Below, in pieces: positions 1-7,222 of a DNA stretch of 31,925 bases. Position 1 is the first letter of the stretch, and every line of letters starts with the position of its first letter. This DNA comes from Streptomyces roseochromogenus subsp. oscitans DS 12.976 (GTDB lineage: Bacteria > Actinomycetota > Actinomycetes > Streptomycetales > Streptomycetaceae), in the NCBI RefSeq assembly GCF_000497445.1, contig NZ_CM002285.1, positions 5,350,449-5,382,373 on the forward strand, given 5' to 3'. The notes beneath the pieces were generated by a model. It had not been told where the DNA came from and did not search any database. It worked only from the letters and a program-made list of their open reading frames with translations. Position numbers and translations under genes: made by a program.

Positions 1-384
1 CCGCCACCGGCCGGCAGGGCGCGGCCGCCGCCCGGTCCGCGGCGGAACCCGCACGCGGGGTTCCGATGCAGCCGCGCCGTGGATCCATGGCACGCGCCGT
101 AGCCCACTGAGTCGTAGGGCCGGTCCGACGGGCCCTTGACCCAGGTCCCCACGACCCGGTTCGGGAGCCGCTGGTCAGAGCGGGGCGGTGAGATCCCTGT
201 GGTCTCGCCGTCCCGCTCGACTGCGTCCACGGCACCCCATCGGGTGGCGTCCCGTGGCGAACTGACGCGTACGCGCCGCATATCCACCATTTCCCAGCGG
301 TAGAAAGCACCTTGGTGGCAGTCTGCTCAACAGCAGATACGGAAAGTGTTAAGCAACAGGCAGTCAGCCGGAGGTGCACGTCCC
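1..384. other. Left-edge non-coding stretch upstream of the XRE regulator
   Basis: No gene can be supported here. One forward frame is open from the window edge to a TGA at 108-110 and reads as an Ala/Arg-rich tail; it could be the C-terminus of a gene beginning outside the window, but nothing identifies it. Two small palindromes lie upstream of the regulator: a 10-bp one (CGCGTACGCG) at 266-275, and six-base arms TCTGCT/AGCAGA around a CAAC loop at 322-337. Either could be an autoregulatory operator; this is inference. Confidence 0.4.
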
Positions 385-1242
385 GTGGCGTCCAATGTCA
401 ATCCCACCGTCAGGCGACGCCGGCTGGGCCAGGAGCTGCGCAGGCTCCGCGAGCTCAAGGGCATGACGGCCGAAGAGGTGGCGGAGCGGCTGCTCGTGTC
501 GCAGTCGAAGATCAGCCGGCTGGAGAACGGCCGCAGAAGTATCAGCCAGCGCGATGTGCGCGATCTGTGTGGCGTCTACGAGGTCGAGGATCAGCGGATC
601 GTCGACTCGCTGATGGAGATGGCCCGCGATTCGAGGCAGCAGGGGTGGTGGCACACCTTCGGGGACATCCCTTACAGCGTGTACATCGGGCTGGAGACCG
701 ACGCCGAGTCGCTGCGGGTGTACGAACCCCAGCTGGTGACCGGTCTGTTGCAGACCCACGCCTATGCGGAGGCCCTGGTGCAGGGCGCGCTGCCGGAGAC
801 GTCGACGAACGAGATCGAGAAGCGTGTGCAGGTGCGCATGCGCCGACAGGAACGTATCACCGCCGAGAACAACCCGCTGCGGCTGTGGGTGGTGCTCGAC
901 GAGGCGGCGCTGCGCCGGGTCGTCGGCAGCAAGCTGGTGATGCGCGAACAGCTGGACCATCTCATCGAGATGTCCCAGCTGCCGCATGTCACCGTGCAGG
1001 TGCTGCCGTTCGAGGTGGGCGCGCATCCGGGGCTCAACGGCCAGTACGCGATCCTGGAGTTCACCGACGCGGCCGACTCCAGCGTGGTGTACCTGGAGGG
1101 GGTCACCAGCGATCTGTACCTGGAGAAGGCCCAGGACGTACAGAAGTACGCCGTGATGTACGAGCATCTGCGGGCACAGTCCCTGAATGTGGAGCAATCC
1201 CGGCAATTCATTGCGAAGGTGGCCAAGGACTACGCGGAATGA
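385..1242 (+). CDS. XRE-family regulator with DUF5753 domain (WhiJ-like)
   Basis: Probable DNA-binding regulator of 285 aa. An N-terminal helix-turn-helix spans about residues 13-65, with the recognition-helix stretch LLVSQSKISRLENGRR; the rest matches the DUF5753 ligand/partner domain typical of the many Streptomyces XRE proteins paired with a DUF397 protein. I chose the GTG at 385 because GGAGG at 370-374 precedes it. An upstream in-frame GTG at 346 has no ribosome site and would add a TTA codon. The small DUF397 gene follows after a gap of about 190 bp, the standard arrangement. Pairs of this kind usually act in development or antibiotic control. The gene sits outside the region carrying SARP-like promoters, so it need not belong to the biosynthetic cluster. 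Family sure, target unknown. Confidence 0.92.
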   Translation: MASNVNPTVRRRRLGQELRRLRELKGMTAEEVAERLLVSQSKISRLENGRRSISQRDVRDLCGVYEVEDQRIVDSLMEMARDSRQQGWWHTFGDIPYSVYIGLETDAESLRVYEPQLVTGLLQTHAYAEALVQGALPETSTNEIEKRVQVRMRRQERITAENNPLRLWVVLDEAALRRVVGSKLVMREQLDHLIEMSQLPHVTVQVLPFEVGAHPGLNGQYAILEFTDAADSSVVYLEGVTSDLYLEKAQDVQKYAVMYEHLRAQSLNVEQSRQFIAKVAKDYAE

Positions 1243-1350
1243 GCTCCTGTCACAGAGGGCGCCGGATCTTACACCGTCGGTCCCTCTCAGTGGAAGGCTC
1301 CTCCGGAATATGCCATCCGGTTGAGTGAACGACTACTCCAGCAGAGGCAG

Positions 1351-1379
1351 TTGCCAGGTAGCGTCGATCACGCCAATCA
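1351..1379 (+). promoter_or_regulatory. Possible promoter of the DUF397 gene
   Basis: TTGCCA (1351-1356) resembles a -35 box and is followed after 17 bp by CAATCA (1374-1379) as a poor -10. The 190-bp gap between the regulator and the DUF397 gene suggests the small gene has its own promoter. Weak match, judged by eye only. Confidence 0.25.
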
Positions 1380-1431
1380 GACGACAAGGTTGGCGTGAAC
1401 CGCACTACCGCAACTCGCAACAGGAGTGGAC

Positions 1432-1623
1432 ATGGCACTGATTCAGGGCGCTTCGGAGACGTGGATGAAGTCCTCCTATTCCGCGGGCAACGGCGCCTGC
1501 GTCGAGGTCAAGTCGCCCACCGCCGCCGAACTCGCCGTCCGGGACTCCAAGGTCACCGAGGGCCCGATCCTGGCCTTCCCCGCCGACGCGTGGAACGCCT
1601 TCGTCACCTCGGTCAAGGCCTAG
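1432..1623 (+). CDS. DUF397 small protein, partner of the XRE regulator
   Basis: A 63-aa protein with the DUF397 pattern: an N-terminal W-x-K-S-S-Y-S segment, then N-G-x-C-V-E-V, then V-R-D-S-K, and a closing W-x-x-F. DUF397 proteins are tiny partners of XRE/DUF5753 regulators in Streptomyces (the whiJ/bldB-type gene sets) and are thought to modulate them, in some cases like an antitoxin. ATG 1432 is preceded by AGGAG (1422-1426) with a 5-base gap; an in-frame GTG at 1426 overlaps that ribosome site and is less likely. A strong hairpin begins at the stop codon, so transcription probably ends here. Confidence 0.9.
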   Translation: MALIQGASETWMKSSYSAGNGACVEVKSPTAAELAVRDSKVTEGPILAFPADAWNAFVTSVKA

Positions 1624-1659
1624 GGGGTTCTCCCTGACCTTCGTCCGTAAAGAACCCCC
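1623..1659 (+). terminator. Rho-independent-type hairpin after DUF397 gene
   Basis: Perfect 9-bp arms, GGGGGTTCT (1623-1631) and AGAACCCCC (1651-1659), with a 19-nt loop, starting within the DUF397 stop codon. There is no U-tract, as is common in Streptomyces. Confidence 0.75.
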
Positions 1660-1687
1660 GACGAACACAACTTCACAAGCACCACCA

Positions 1688-1727
1688 GAGCCCTCTCGAC
1701 CAGTCGCCGTCCTTGCCGAGGGGGCTC
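1688..1727. terminator. Second hairpin in the convergent gap
   Basis: Arms GAGCCCTCTCG (1688-1698) and CGAGGGGGCTC (1717-1727) pair with one mismatch around an 18-nt loop. Lying between the DUF397 gene and the oppositely oriented peroxidase gene, it may serve either direction. The rest of the gap 1660-1865 holds nothing I recognise. Confidence 0.4.
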
Positions 1728-1865
1728 GGCCGTGCGGTGGGTCACCGTCCCGGTCCGCGACGCCTGCTCTGACGTCGCCTCTCGACACCGGTCACGTCGG
1801 CCGACCTGAAGGGGCGCAAAACCTCCCGCGCCGATCCACGTCGGCAGCTCGTCCGCCAGCGCCGC

Positions 1866-2354
1866 TCAGGCCAGCTGGCCCTCGATGGCCGCCACGACCT
1901 CGGCGGACTCCGGCTCGGTCTGCGGCGAGAACCGGGCCACGACCGTGCCGTCCCGGCCGATCAGGAACTTCTCGAAGTTCCAGCGGATGTCACCGCTGTG
2001 CCCCTCGCCGTCGGCGAACCCGACGAGCCGCTCGTACAGCGGGTGCCGCCCCTGACCGTTCACCTCGATCTTCTCGGTGAGCGGGAAGGACACGCCGTAC
2101 GTCGCCGAGCAGAACTCGGCGATCTCCTCGGCGGAGCCGGGCTCCTGCCCGAGGAACTGGTTGCAGGGCACGCCGAGCACGGTGAAGCCCTGCGCGGCGT
2201 ACCGCTCCTGGAGCTTCTCCAGGCCGGTGTACTGGGGGGTCAGGCCGCACTTGGAGGCCACGTTCACGATCAGCACGGCCTTGCCCGCGTATTGGGGAAG
2301 GTTCGCGGGGCCGCCGGTGAGGGCGTCGATTTCGACATTCAGCACGTTGGTCAT
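1866..2354 (-). CDS. Glutathione peroxidase family protein (Cys type)
   Basis: 162 aa, the normal length for bacterial GPx-like peroxidases, which reduce hydroperoxides (usually with thioredoxin or mycothiol rather than glutathione in actinomycetes). The family signature is intact: NVASKCGLTPQY places the peroxidatic Cys at 36, the Gln is in PCNQF (66), the Trp and Asn in WNFEKF (125-126), and a candidate resolving Cys is at 82. No ribosome site is visible, but TAGCAT ends 6 bp before the ATG (plus-strand 2361-2366), so the mRNA may be leaderless. It probably belongs to the housekeeping flank: no SARP-like repeat points at it, whereas the divergent SnoaL gene has one. Confidence 0.93.
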   Translation of the reverse strand: MTNVLNVEIDALTGGPANLPQYAGKAVLIVNVASKCGLTPQYTGLEKLQERYAAQGFTVLGVPCNQFLGQEPGSAEEIAEFCSATYGVSFPLTEKIEVNGQGRHPLYERLVGFADGEGHSGDIRWNFEKFLIGRDGTVVARFSPQTEPESAEVVAAIEGQLA

Positions 2355-2381
2355 GCCTGGATGCTAAGCGACCACCGGGCC

Positions 2382-2413
2382 TCCAGTGGGCCTGGAGCGG
2401 GACCGGGCAGCGT
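2382..2413 (+). promoter_or_regulatory. SARP-type promoter of the SnoaL-like gene
   Basis: Heptamers TCCAGTG (2382-2388) and TGGAGCG (2393-2399) are exactly 11 bp apart; 8 bp later comes CAGCGT (2408-2413) as the -10. The same hexamer at the same distance recurs upstream of the SRPBCC, racemase and first exporter genes. This is the leftmost such site. Confidence 0.6.
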
Positions 2414-2467
2414 GGGGGTAGTCGGGCCGCCGGAGCCGGGTGGCCGTTGTCAGCGAGGGGAGACGCC

Positions 2468-2932
2468 GTGTCCCAGGCGGTCAGGAATACGTATGCGAAG
2501 GTCTCCGGGGAGGTCTACGCCGAGGTCCGGACGTTCTACGCATGGCAGATGCGCCGGGTGGACGCGCTGGACATCGAGGGGTTCGCCGCCACGTTCACCG
2601 AGGACGGGGAGGTCGTGCACGCGGGCGGGCACGTACAGCGCGGGCGGGAGGAGATGCTCGCGGGGATGCGGGCCGCGCTGCCGCGCTACCGCGACATCGC
2701 GGTACGGCACTGGTTCGACCACGTGCTGATCGAGCCGGACCCGGTCGACGAGGACACCCTGCACGTGTCGTACTACTCGCTCGTCACCCAGACCGACCGC
2801 GAGGGCAACGTCGCCTTCGAGCCGACCTTCACCGTCGAGGACGAGCTGGTGCGCCGCGAGGGCGCGCTCTACACCAGGCGCCGGGTGATCCACCGCGACA
2901 CCCCGGTGGAGCCGCCCGTGCACACCGGCTGA
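2468..2932 (+). CDS. SnoaL-like / NTF2-fold protein
   Basis: 154 aa with the SnoaL/NTF2-like pattern: an early Y-A-W-Q-M-x-x-x-D segment, then F-A-A-T-F-T-E-D-G, then an R-G-R-E-E-M turn and a long strand-rich second half ending R-R-x-I-H-R-D. Members in aromatic polyketide clusters act as aldol cyclases, dehydratases or hydroxylation accessories; the exact reaction cannot be read here. GTG 2468 is chosen for the GGGGAG ribosome site just upstream; an earlier in-frame TTG at 2447 has none. It stands alone on its strand and ends before a long bidirectional terminator. A SARP-type promoter in front places it inside the cluster. Confidence 0.82.
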   Translation: MSQAVRNTYAKVSGEVYAEVRTFYAWQMRRVDALDIEGFAATFTEDGEVVHAGGHVQRGREEMLAGMRAALPRYRDIAVRHWFDHVLIEPDPVDEDTLHVSYYSLVTQTDREGNVAFEPTFTVEDELVRREGALYTRRRVIHRDTPVEPPVHTG

Positions 2933-2947
2933 GCCCGGACGAGAAGC

Positions 2948-2988
2948 GGGGATGCGCCGGACGGTCGTACATCGTCCGGCGCATCCCC
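2948..2988. terminator. Strong bidirectional terminator
   Basis: A perfect 16-bp inverted repeat: GGGGATGCGCCGGACG (2948-2963), a 9-nt loop, and its complement (2973-2988). It lies between the convergent SnoaL and MBL genes and can stop transcripts from both sides. Confidence 0.9.
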
Positions 2989-3012
2989 GTGTTCTGGGGT
3001 GTTCTGGGTGGA

Positions 3013-3930
3013 TCAGGCGTGGCAGGCGGGCAGGCCGCCGTGGAAGGCGACCATCTCCTTGAAGGACGCCACGACGTCGAGCCGGGCGCCCGGGGGCAGG
3101 CCCTGCTGCTCGGCGTAGGCGCGGTGCAGATTGCCCACCAGACGCTCGGCGTCCACCAGGCCGGCGAACTCGCCGAGGTGAGCGCGCTCCGCGGCCTGCA
3201 GCGGGGTCAGACCGTCCCGCAGGCCGTCCGCGGCCAGGCGCTCCAGCAGCCGTAGATACGCCTCGGTGAAGTCCAGCAACTCCGGTCCGCCGACCGGTCC
3301 GTGGCCCGGGACCACGGTGCGCGGGCCAAGCGCTCGCAGCCGCCGCAGGGCCTGGAGCGAACCGGTGACCGACCCCATCAGGACATACGGGGTGACACCC
3401 GACCACACGACGTCGCCGGTGAACAGCACCGCCCGCTCGGGGACCCACACGACCACGTCGTTCGCGGTGTGCGCGGGGCCCACATGGAGCAGCTCGGCCC
3501 GCGAGCCGCCCGTGTGCAGCGTCAGCGTGTCCTGGAAGGTGAGCGACGGCAGGGCGAGCGGTGTCTCGCCCCACTCCACCTGCGGCCACAGCTCCCGCAG
3601 ATGCAGACCCGCCTCCGCGCTGTCCGCCCGGGTCCCGGCGTGGGCGACGACCAGCGCCCGGGGTGTGAACTGGCCGTTGCCGAAGGTGTGATCGCCGTGG
3701 AAGTGGGTGTTGACCACGAAGTCCACCCCGTCGGGCACGACCTGCTCGACGGCCTCGCGCAGCCGCCGGGTACGGGCCTCGGTGGCCGCCGTGTCGACGA
3801 GGACCGCGAAGTCCTCGCCGACCACCAGACCCGCGTTGTTCACGCACCATCCGCCGCCGGGCTGCACATACGCGTACACCCCCTCCGCCACCTGTTCGAG
3901 CGACGGCGGCGCCTGGACCGGAGCGCTCAT
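3013..3930 (-). CDS. Metallo-beta-lactamase-fold hydrolase
   Basis: 305 aa. The zinc-binding motif T-H-F-H-G-D-H is intact (H76, H78, D80, H81), followed by a GPAHT histidine, an F-T-G-D-V-V-W aspartate strand and a VPGHGP histidine near residue 213. MBL proteins of this size occur in type II polyketide clusters as thioesterases or ring-closing/cleaving lyases (ActIV-like); a glyoxalase-II-like or lactonase role is also possible. It is last in a three-gene operon: its ATG overlaps the flavin reductase stop by 4 bp (ATGA), so the two are translationally coupled. Fold and metal site are clear, substrate is inference. Confidence 0.88.
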   Translation of the reverse strand: MSAPVQAPPSLEQVAEGVYAYVQPGGGWCVNNAGLVVGEDFAVLVDTAATEARTRRLREAVEQVVPDGVDFVVNTHFHGDHTFGNGQFTPRALVVAHAGTRADSAEAGLHLRELWPQVEWGETPLALPSLTFQDTLTLHTGGSRAELLHVGPAHTANDVVVWVPERAVLFTGDVVWSGVTPYVLMGSVTGSLQALRRLRALGPRTVVPGHGPVGGPELLDFTEAYLRLLERLAADGLRDGLTPLQAAERAHLGEFAGLVDAERLVGNLHRAYAEQQGLPPGARLDVVASFKEMVAFHGGLPACHA

Positions 3931-4487
3931 GCCGCCCGGCCCCGGTCCACCGAGGCGGGAGCGGCAGCGGTGACGTGCGCGTAGGTGCCGCGGTGGAAGA
4001 CCAGCGGCTGCGCCGCGCCGGGCCGGTTGTGCACGGCCACGATCCGGCCGATCAGCAGGACGTGGTCACCGGCCTCGTGCTCGTCGTACAGCTCGCACTC
4101 GAAGTACGCCTCGGCCGAGGGGATCACCGCATGGCCGAGCACTCCCTCGACGGCGTCGAGGCGCGCCATCGCGGCCCGGCCCGCCGGGCGGTCCGGGCGG
4201 CAGAACTCCTGGGCGAGGTCGCGCTGGAGTTCGCTGAGCACGTTCACGGCGAAGCCTCCGCCGCGCACGATCTTCGGACGCATCCGGCCGTCCGCCTTGA
4301 CCGAGACCAGCAGCAACATCGGATCGAGGGACACCGAGGTCAGGCTGTTGAGGGTCATGACAATGGTGTCGTCGCCGCTGCCCTGCGTCAGCAGGGTGAC
4401 CCCGGTGGGGAAGCGGCCCATCGCGGCGCGGAAGGCGGCGACGTCGGTAGTGGGTTCGGCGAGCAGCGTGCCACCGGTGTCGGTCAT
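3927..4487 (-). CDS. Flavin reductase, HpaC-like (two-component monooxygenase partner)
   Basis: 186 aa flavin-reductase-like FMN-binding split barrel. Typical features are the opening AFRAAMGRFPTGVTLLT, a T-L-N-S-L-T-S-V-S-L-D-P flavin-binding loop, F-A-V-N-V-L-S-E-L-Q, and a closing F-H-R-G-T-Y. The family uses NAD(P)H to make free reduced FMN/FAD for a partner oxygenase. A fitting partner is the acyl-CoA-dehydrogenase-like monooxygenase at 6001-7125. The ATG at 4487 is preceded by GGAG at 8 bp; a longer upstream reading runs into the KR gene and is rejected. The KR stop lies 28 bp upstream and the MBL start overlaps the end, so all three form one operon. Confidence 0.92.
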   Translation of the reverse strand: MTDTGGTLLAEPTTDVAAFRAAMGRFPTGVTLLTQGSGDDTIVMTLNSLTSVSLDPMLLLVSVKADGRMRPKIVRGGGFAVNVLSELQRDLAQEFCRPDRPAGRAAMARLDAVEGVLGHAVIPSAEAYFECELYDEHEAGDHVLLIGRIVAVHNRPGAAQPLVFHRGTYAHVTAAAPASVDRGRAA

Positions 4488-4515
4488 CGTGGAGGCTCCG
4501 TCTCTCATAGCGGGA

Positions 4516-5301
4516 TCAGTAGTTGCCCAGGCCGCCGCAGACGTTGAGCGCCTGGGCGGTGATGGAGGCGGCCGTGTCCGAGGCGAGATAGCCGACCAGG
4601 CCGGCCACTTCCTCGGGGGTGGAGTAACGGCCCAGCGGGATCTTCGCGTTGAACTTCTCAAGCATCTGCTGCTCGCTCACGCCGTAGTGGTCGGCGTAGC
4701 CTTGGCGGACCCGCTGTGCCATCGGGGTCTCGACATAGCCGGGGCACACCGCGTTCACCGTGATGCCGGTCTGCGCCAGCTCCTTGCCCACGGCCTTGGT
4801 GAAGCCGACGACGCCGTGCTTGGAGGCCGAGTAGGGCGCGGCCAGTTCGACGCCCTGTTTGCCGCCGGTGGAGGCGATGTTGATGATGCGGCCCCAGTCG
4901 CCGTCCCGCATCCGTCCGGTGCTGAGCACCTCGCGGGTCACCCGGAACGTGCCGTTCAGATTGGTGTCGATCACATCGAGCCACAGGGCGTCCGGCAGTT
5001 CGGCGGTGACGCCGCCGCCGCCCCGGCCCGCGTTGTTCACCAGGATGTCGATGCGCCCGTACGCGGCCACCGCCGCCTCGACGGCGGCCTTCACCTGCTC
5101 GCTGGAGGTGACGTCACAGACCGCGCCGGAGACCTCCAGACCCTCCTCGCGCAGCCGCTTCACCACCGCGGTGACGCTTTCCTCGGCGCGCGCCACACCG
5201 AACACCGCCGTCCCCTGCCGGGCCAGCAGTTCGGTCACGGCCAGCCCGATCCCGCTGGTCGCGCCGGTGACGAAGGCAACCCGTCGTCCCGCTTCTGTCA
5301 T
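4516..5301 (-). CDS. ActIII-like polyketide ketoreductase (SDR)
   Basis: 261 aa, exactly the length of the C-9 ketoreductase ActIII, which reduces one carbonyl of the nascent poly-beta-ketone on its carrier protein using NADPH. The Rossmann motif TGATSGIG (12-19), NNAG (89-92) and the tetrad N114, S144, Y157, K161 align at ActIII numbering. The characteristic N-A-G-R-x-G-G-G segment (90-97) is present, but position 94, Pro in the ActIII PGG motif as I recall it, is Gly here; that motif influences stereochemistry. First gene of the KR -> flavin reductase -> MBL operon, divergent from the SRPBCC operon, with a SARP-type promoter. One of the best indicators that the cluster is type II polyketide. 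Confidence 0.93.
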   Translation of the reverse strand: MTEAGRRVAFVTGATSGIGLAVTELLARQGTAVFGVARAEESVTAVVKRLREEGLEVSGAVCDVTSSEQVKAAVEAAVAAYGRIDILVNNAGRGGGGVTAELPDALWLDVIDTNLNGTFRVTREVLSTGRMRDGDWGRIINIASTGGKQGVELAAPYSASKHGVVGFTKAVGKELAQTGITVNAVCPGYVETPMAQRVRQGYADHYGVSEQQMLEKFNAKIPLGRYSTPEEVAGLVGYLASDTAASITAQALNVCGGLGNY

Positions 5302-5340
5302 CGTGCTCTCCCAAGAGGTCGTGGGGCCCGGAACGGGACG

Positions 5341-5383
5341 ACCGTGACCGCGTCGCCTAGGACCCCGCTCGCCTCCGGCCGGA
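5341..5383 (-). promoter_or_regulatory. SARP-type promoter of the KR operon
   Basis: Read on the minus strand: TCCGGCC (5383-5377), GCGAGCG (5372-5366) and CCTAGGC (5361-5355), each 11 bp apart, then 8 bp, then CACGGT (5346-5341) as the -10. The heptamers are more degenerate than at the neighbouring divergent site. Confidence 0.45.
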
Positions 5384-5416
5384 GCGTCGCGGCGGCCGGC
5401 CCGCCCGAGGGGGGGA

Positions 5417-5448
5417 TCGAGGACACGTCGAGGCATATGCGTCAGCGT
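5417..5448 (+). promoter_or_regulatory. SARP-type promoter of the SRPBCC operon
   Basis: TCGAGGA (5417-5423) and TCGAGGC (5428-5434) are near-identical heptamers 11 bp apart; after 8 bp follows CAGCGT (5443-5448). TCGAGnn with this phasing is the classic recognition pattern of SARP activators such as ActII-ORF4. Confidence 0.7.
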
Positions 5449-5484
5449 GAGCGGGAACTATGTGACGCCTGATGAGGAGGACCC

Positions 5485-5970
5485 GTGCCCGAGCAGACAC
5501 AGACCATCCCCGACGTACGGAAGTCGGTGACCGTCGAGGCCAGCCCCGAGGACTGCTTCCGCGTGTTCACCGAGCGGCCGGCGGCCTGGTGGCCGCCCTC
5601 CCACGTGCTGGTCAAGAAGGAGCGGGCCGGGCTCGCCTTCGACCCGGGTGTCGGCGGCCGGTACTACGAGTGGGACGTGGAGGGCACCGAGATCGCCTGG
5701 GGCAAGGTCCTGGAGTGGGAGCCGGGCCGACGGCTCGTCATGACCTGGCGCATCGACGGCAACTGGCAGTCCATCACGGACGACGAGCGGGCCAGCGAGA
5801 TCGAGGTCGACTTCGAGCCCGTCGACGCCACGCACACCAAGGTGTCGCTCGCGCACGTCAAGCTGCACAAGCACGGCGAGGGCGCCGAGCGGATCTTCCG
5901 CGCCCTGGACGGCCCGAGCCCGGGGGAGACCCTGGAGCGCTTCGAGCAGGCCGTCGCGCGCGGCGTCTGA
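5485..5970 (+). CDS. SRPBCC-domain protein (AHSA1-like)
   Basis: 161 aa single START/SRPBCC fold. It opens with V-R-K-S-V-T-V-E-A-S-P-E-D-C-F-R-V-F-T, has a W-W-P-P-S-H segment, G-G-R-Y-Y-E-W and W-G-K-V-L-E-W strands, and ends in the long amphipathic C-terminal helix. This resembles the AHSA1-like branch rather than the classical aromatase branch, so a cyclase or aromatase role is possible but not shown. GTG 5485 has GAGGAGG four bases upstream. It leads an operon with the flavin monooxygenase (30-bp gap) and a P450, behind a good SARP-type promoter. Fold confident, function unassigned. Confidence 0.85.
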   Translation: MPEQTQTIPDVRKSVTVEASPEDCFRVFTERPAAWWPPSHVLVKKERAGLAFDPGVGGRYYEWDVEGTEIAWGKVLEWEPGRRLVMTWRIDGNWQSITDDERASEIEVDFEPVDATHTKVSLAHVKLHKHGEGAERIFRALDGPSPGETLERFEQAVARGV

Positions 5971-6000
5971 CCCGTCTCGTCACGACAGGAGGTCACAGGG

Positions 6001-7125
6001 ATGGGAAACGACTCGGACAACGGAACAGGACTGCTCCCCGCCGCCGACAAGCTGCGCCTGCTCGCGGCCGAGCACGCCGCAGAGGCGGACCGGCGGCGCG
6101 CTCTCGCCCCGGCGGTGACGGAGGCGCTGACCGGGGCAGGCTTCGCCCGGCACTTCGTGGCCGGGCGGTGGGGCGGCAGCGAGGGCACGTTCGGTGAGCT
6201 GACCCGCGCGGTCCTCACCGTCGGCGAGGGCTGTGCGGCCACCGCGTGGTGCGCGTCGCTGGCCGCGTACTCGGCGCGGTTCGCCGCCCATCTGCCCGCC
6301 GAGGGACACCGGGCGCTGTGGGGCGAGAGCCCGGACACGGTCATCGCCACGGGGCTCATGCCGGCCGGGCGGGCCCGGGCGGCCGACGGCGGATGGCGGC
6401 TGACGGGCCGCTGGGCCTACGTCAGCGGCATCGACTTCGCCGACTGGGCGCTGCTGTGCGCCGCGGTGGCCCCGGCCGACGGCGACGGTTCGCCCGAGCT
6501 GCGGTTCTTCGCGCTGCCCCAGGGCTCGTTCAGCGTCGAGCGGACCTGGGACAGCGTCGGTATGCGGGCCACCGGCAGCCATACGGTCGCCGTCGACGAC
6601 GTCCTCGTACCGGATCATCTGTCGTTCGCCCGTGCCGACATGCTCAGCGGGCGCAACGCCACGTCCGAGGTGCCCGTCCACAACGTGCCGTTCCAGGCCG
6701 TCGGCGGGCTGACCTTCATCGCGCCCGTGGTGGGTGCCGGGGCCGGCGCGCTGCAGGCGGCGGGCGGGCTGCTGACGGGGCGCAAGCGCACCGTCACCGC
6801 GGAGACCAAGCTGGTACGGGCCTCCGGACGCGTCGACGCGGCCCGGCACCTCGTCGAGCAGAACGCCGACGTCCTCGACACGCGCGCCTTCACACCCGAG
6901 CTGATGGCACGCAACGAGCGCAACGCCACCTTCTCGGCCGAACTCCTCCAGGAAGCACTGGAGTTGCTGATCCGCGCCACCGGCACCGGCGGTCTCGGGG
7001 AGACGCACGCCCTGCAGCGGACCTGGCGGGACGTCACCTCGGCCACCAGCCATGTCGCCCTGCAGTACGACACCGCGGCCCGCAAGAACTACTCCACGGT
7101 GCTGCTCGGCCCCGCCGACGCCTGA
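6001..7125 (+). CDS. Acyl-CoA-dehydrogenase-like flavin monooxygenase (ActVA-ORF5/HsaA type)
   Basis: 374 aa with the acyl-CoA dehydrogenase fold: N-terminal helices with C-A-A-T-A-W-C (residues 79-85), a central beta domain with T-G-R-W-A-Y-V-S-G and V-G-M-R-A-T-G-S-H, then a C-terminal helical bundle. Proteins of this type and length in aromatic polyketide clusters are group D flavin-dependent hydroxylases using reduced flavin from a separate reductase; ActVA-ORF5 is the model. A reductase gene is present at 3927-4487. The expected role is hydroxylation or quinone formation on the aromatic core. ATG 6001 is preceded by AGGAGGT at 7 bp. A dehydrogenase role is less likely, since the context is oxidative tailoring. 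Confidence 0.88.
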   Translation: MGNDSDNGTGLLPAADKLRLLAAEHAAEADRRRALAPAVTEALTGAGFARHFVAGRWGGSEGTFGELTRAVLTVGEGCAATAWCASLAAYSARFAAHLPAEGHRALWGESPDTVIATGLMPAGRARAADGGWRLTGRWAYVSGIDFADWALLCAAVAPADGDGSPELRFFALPQGSFSVERTWDSVGMRATGSHTVAVDDVLVPDHLSFARADMLSGRNATSEVPVHNVPFQAVGGLTFIAPVVGAGAGALQAAGGLLTGRKRTVTAETKLVRASGRVDAARHLVEQNADVLDTRAFTPELMARNERNATFSAELLQEALELLIRATGTGGLGETHALQRTWRDVTSATSHVALQYDTAARKNYSTVLLGPADA

Positions 7126-7164
7126 GGATGCCGGGCGCCGACCGGCTCCAGTTCCAGCCGACTT

Positions 7165-7199
7165 GGTCTCCATCACCGGTTCCTACGGTGGTGGAGACC
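7165..7199. other. Intergenic hairpin ahead of the first P450 gene
   Basis: Arms GGTCTCCATCACCG (7165-7178) and CGGTGGTGGAGACC (7186-7199) pair at 13 of 14 positions around a 7-nt loop. It ends 23 bp before the P450 start inside a same-strand gap, so it may be an attenuator, processing site or operator rather than a plain terminator. Confidence 0.55.
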
Positions 7200-7222
7200 T
7201 TGGTGGCTACAGCGAAGGAGTC

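Noticed and set aside
312..1328. 338-codon open frame overlapping the XRE gene
   Set aside because: Arg/Ala/Gly-rich shadow of the XRE frame; the other frame has a clear helix-turn-helix and DUF5753 domain.
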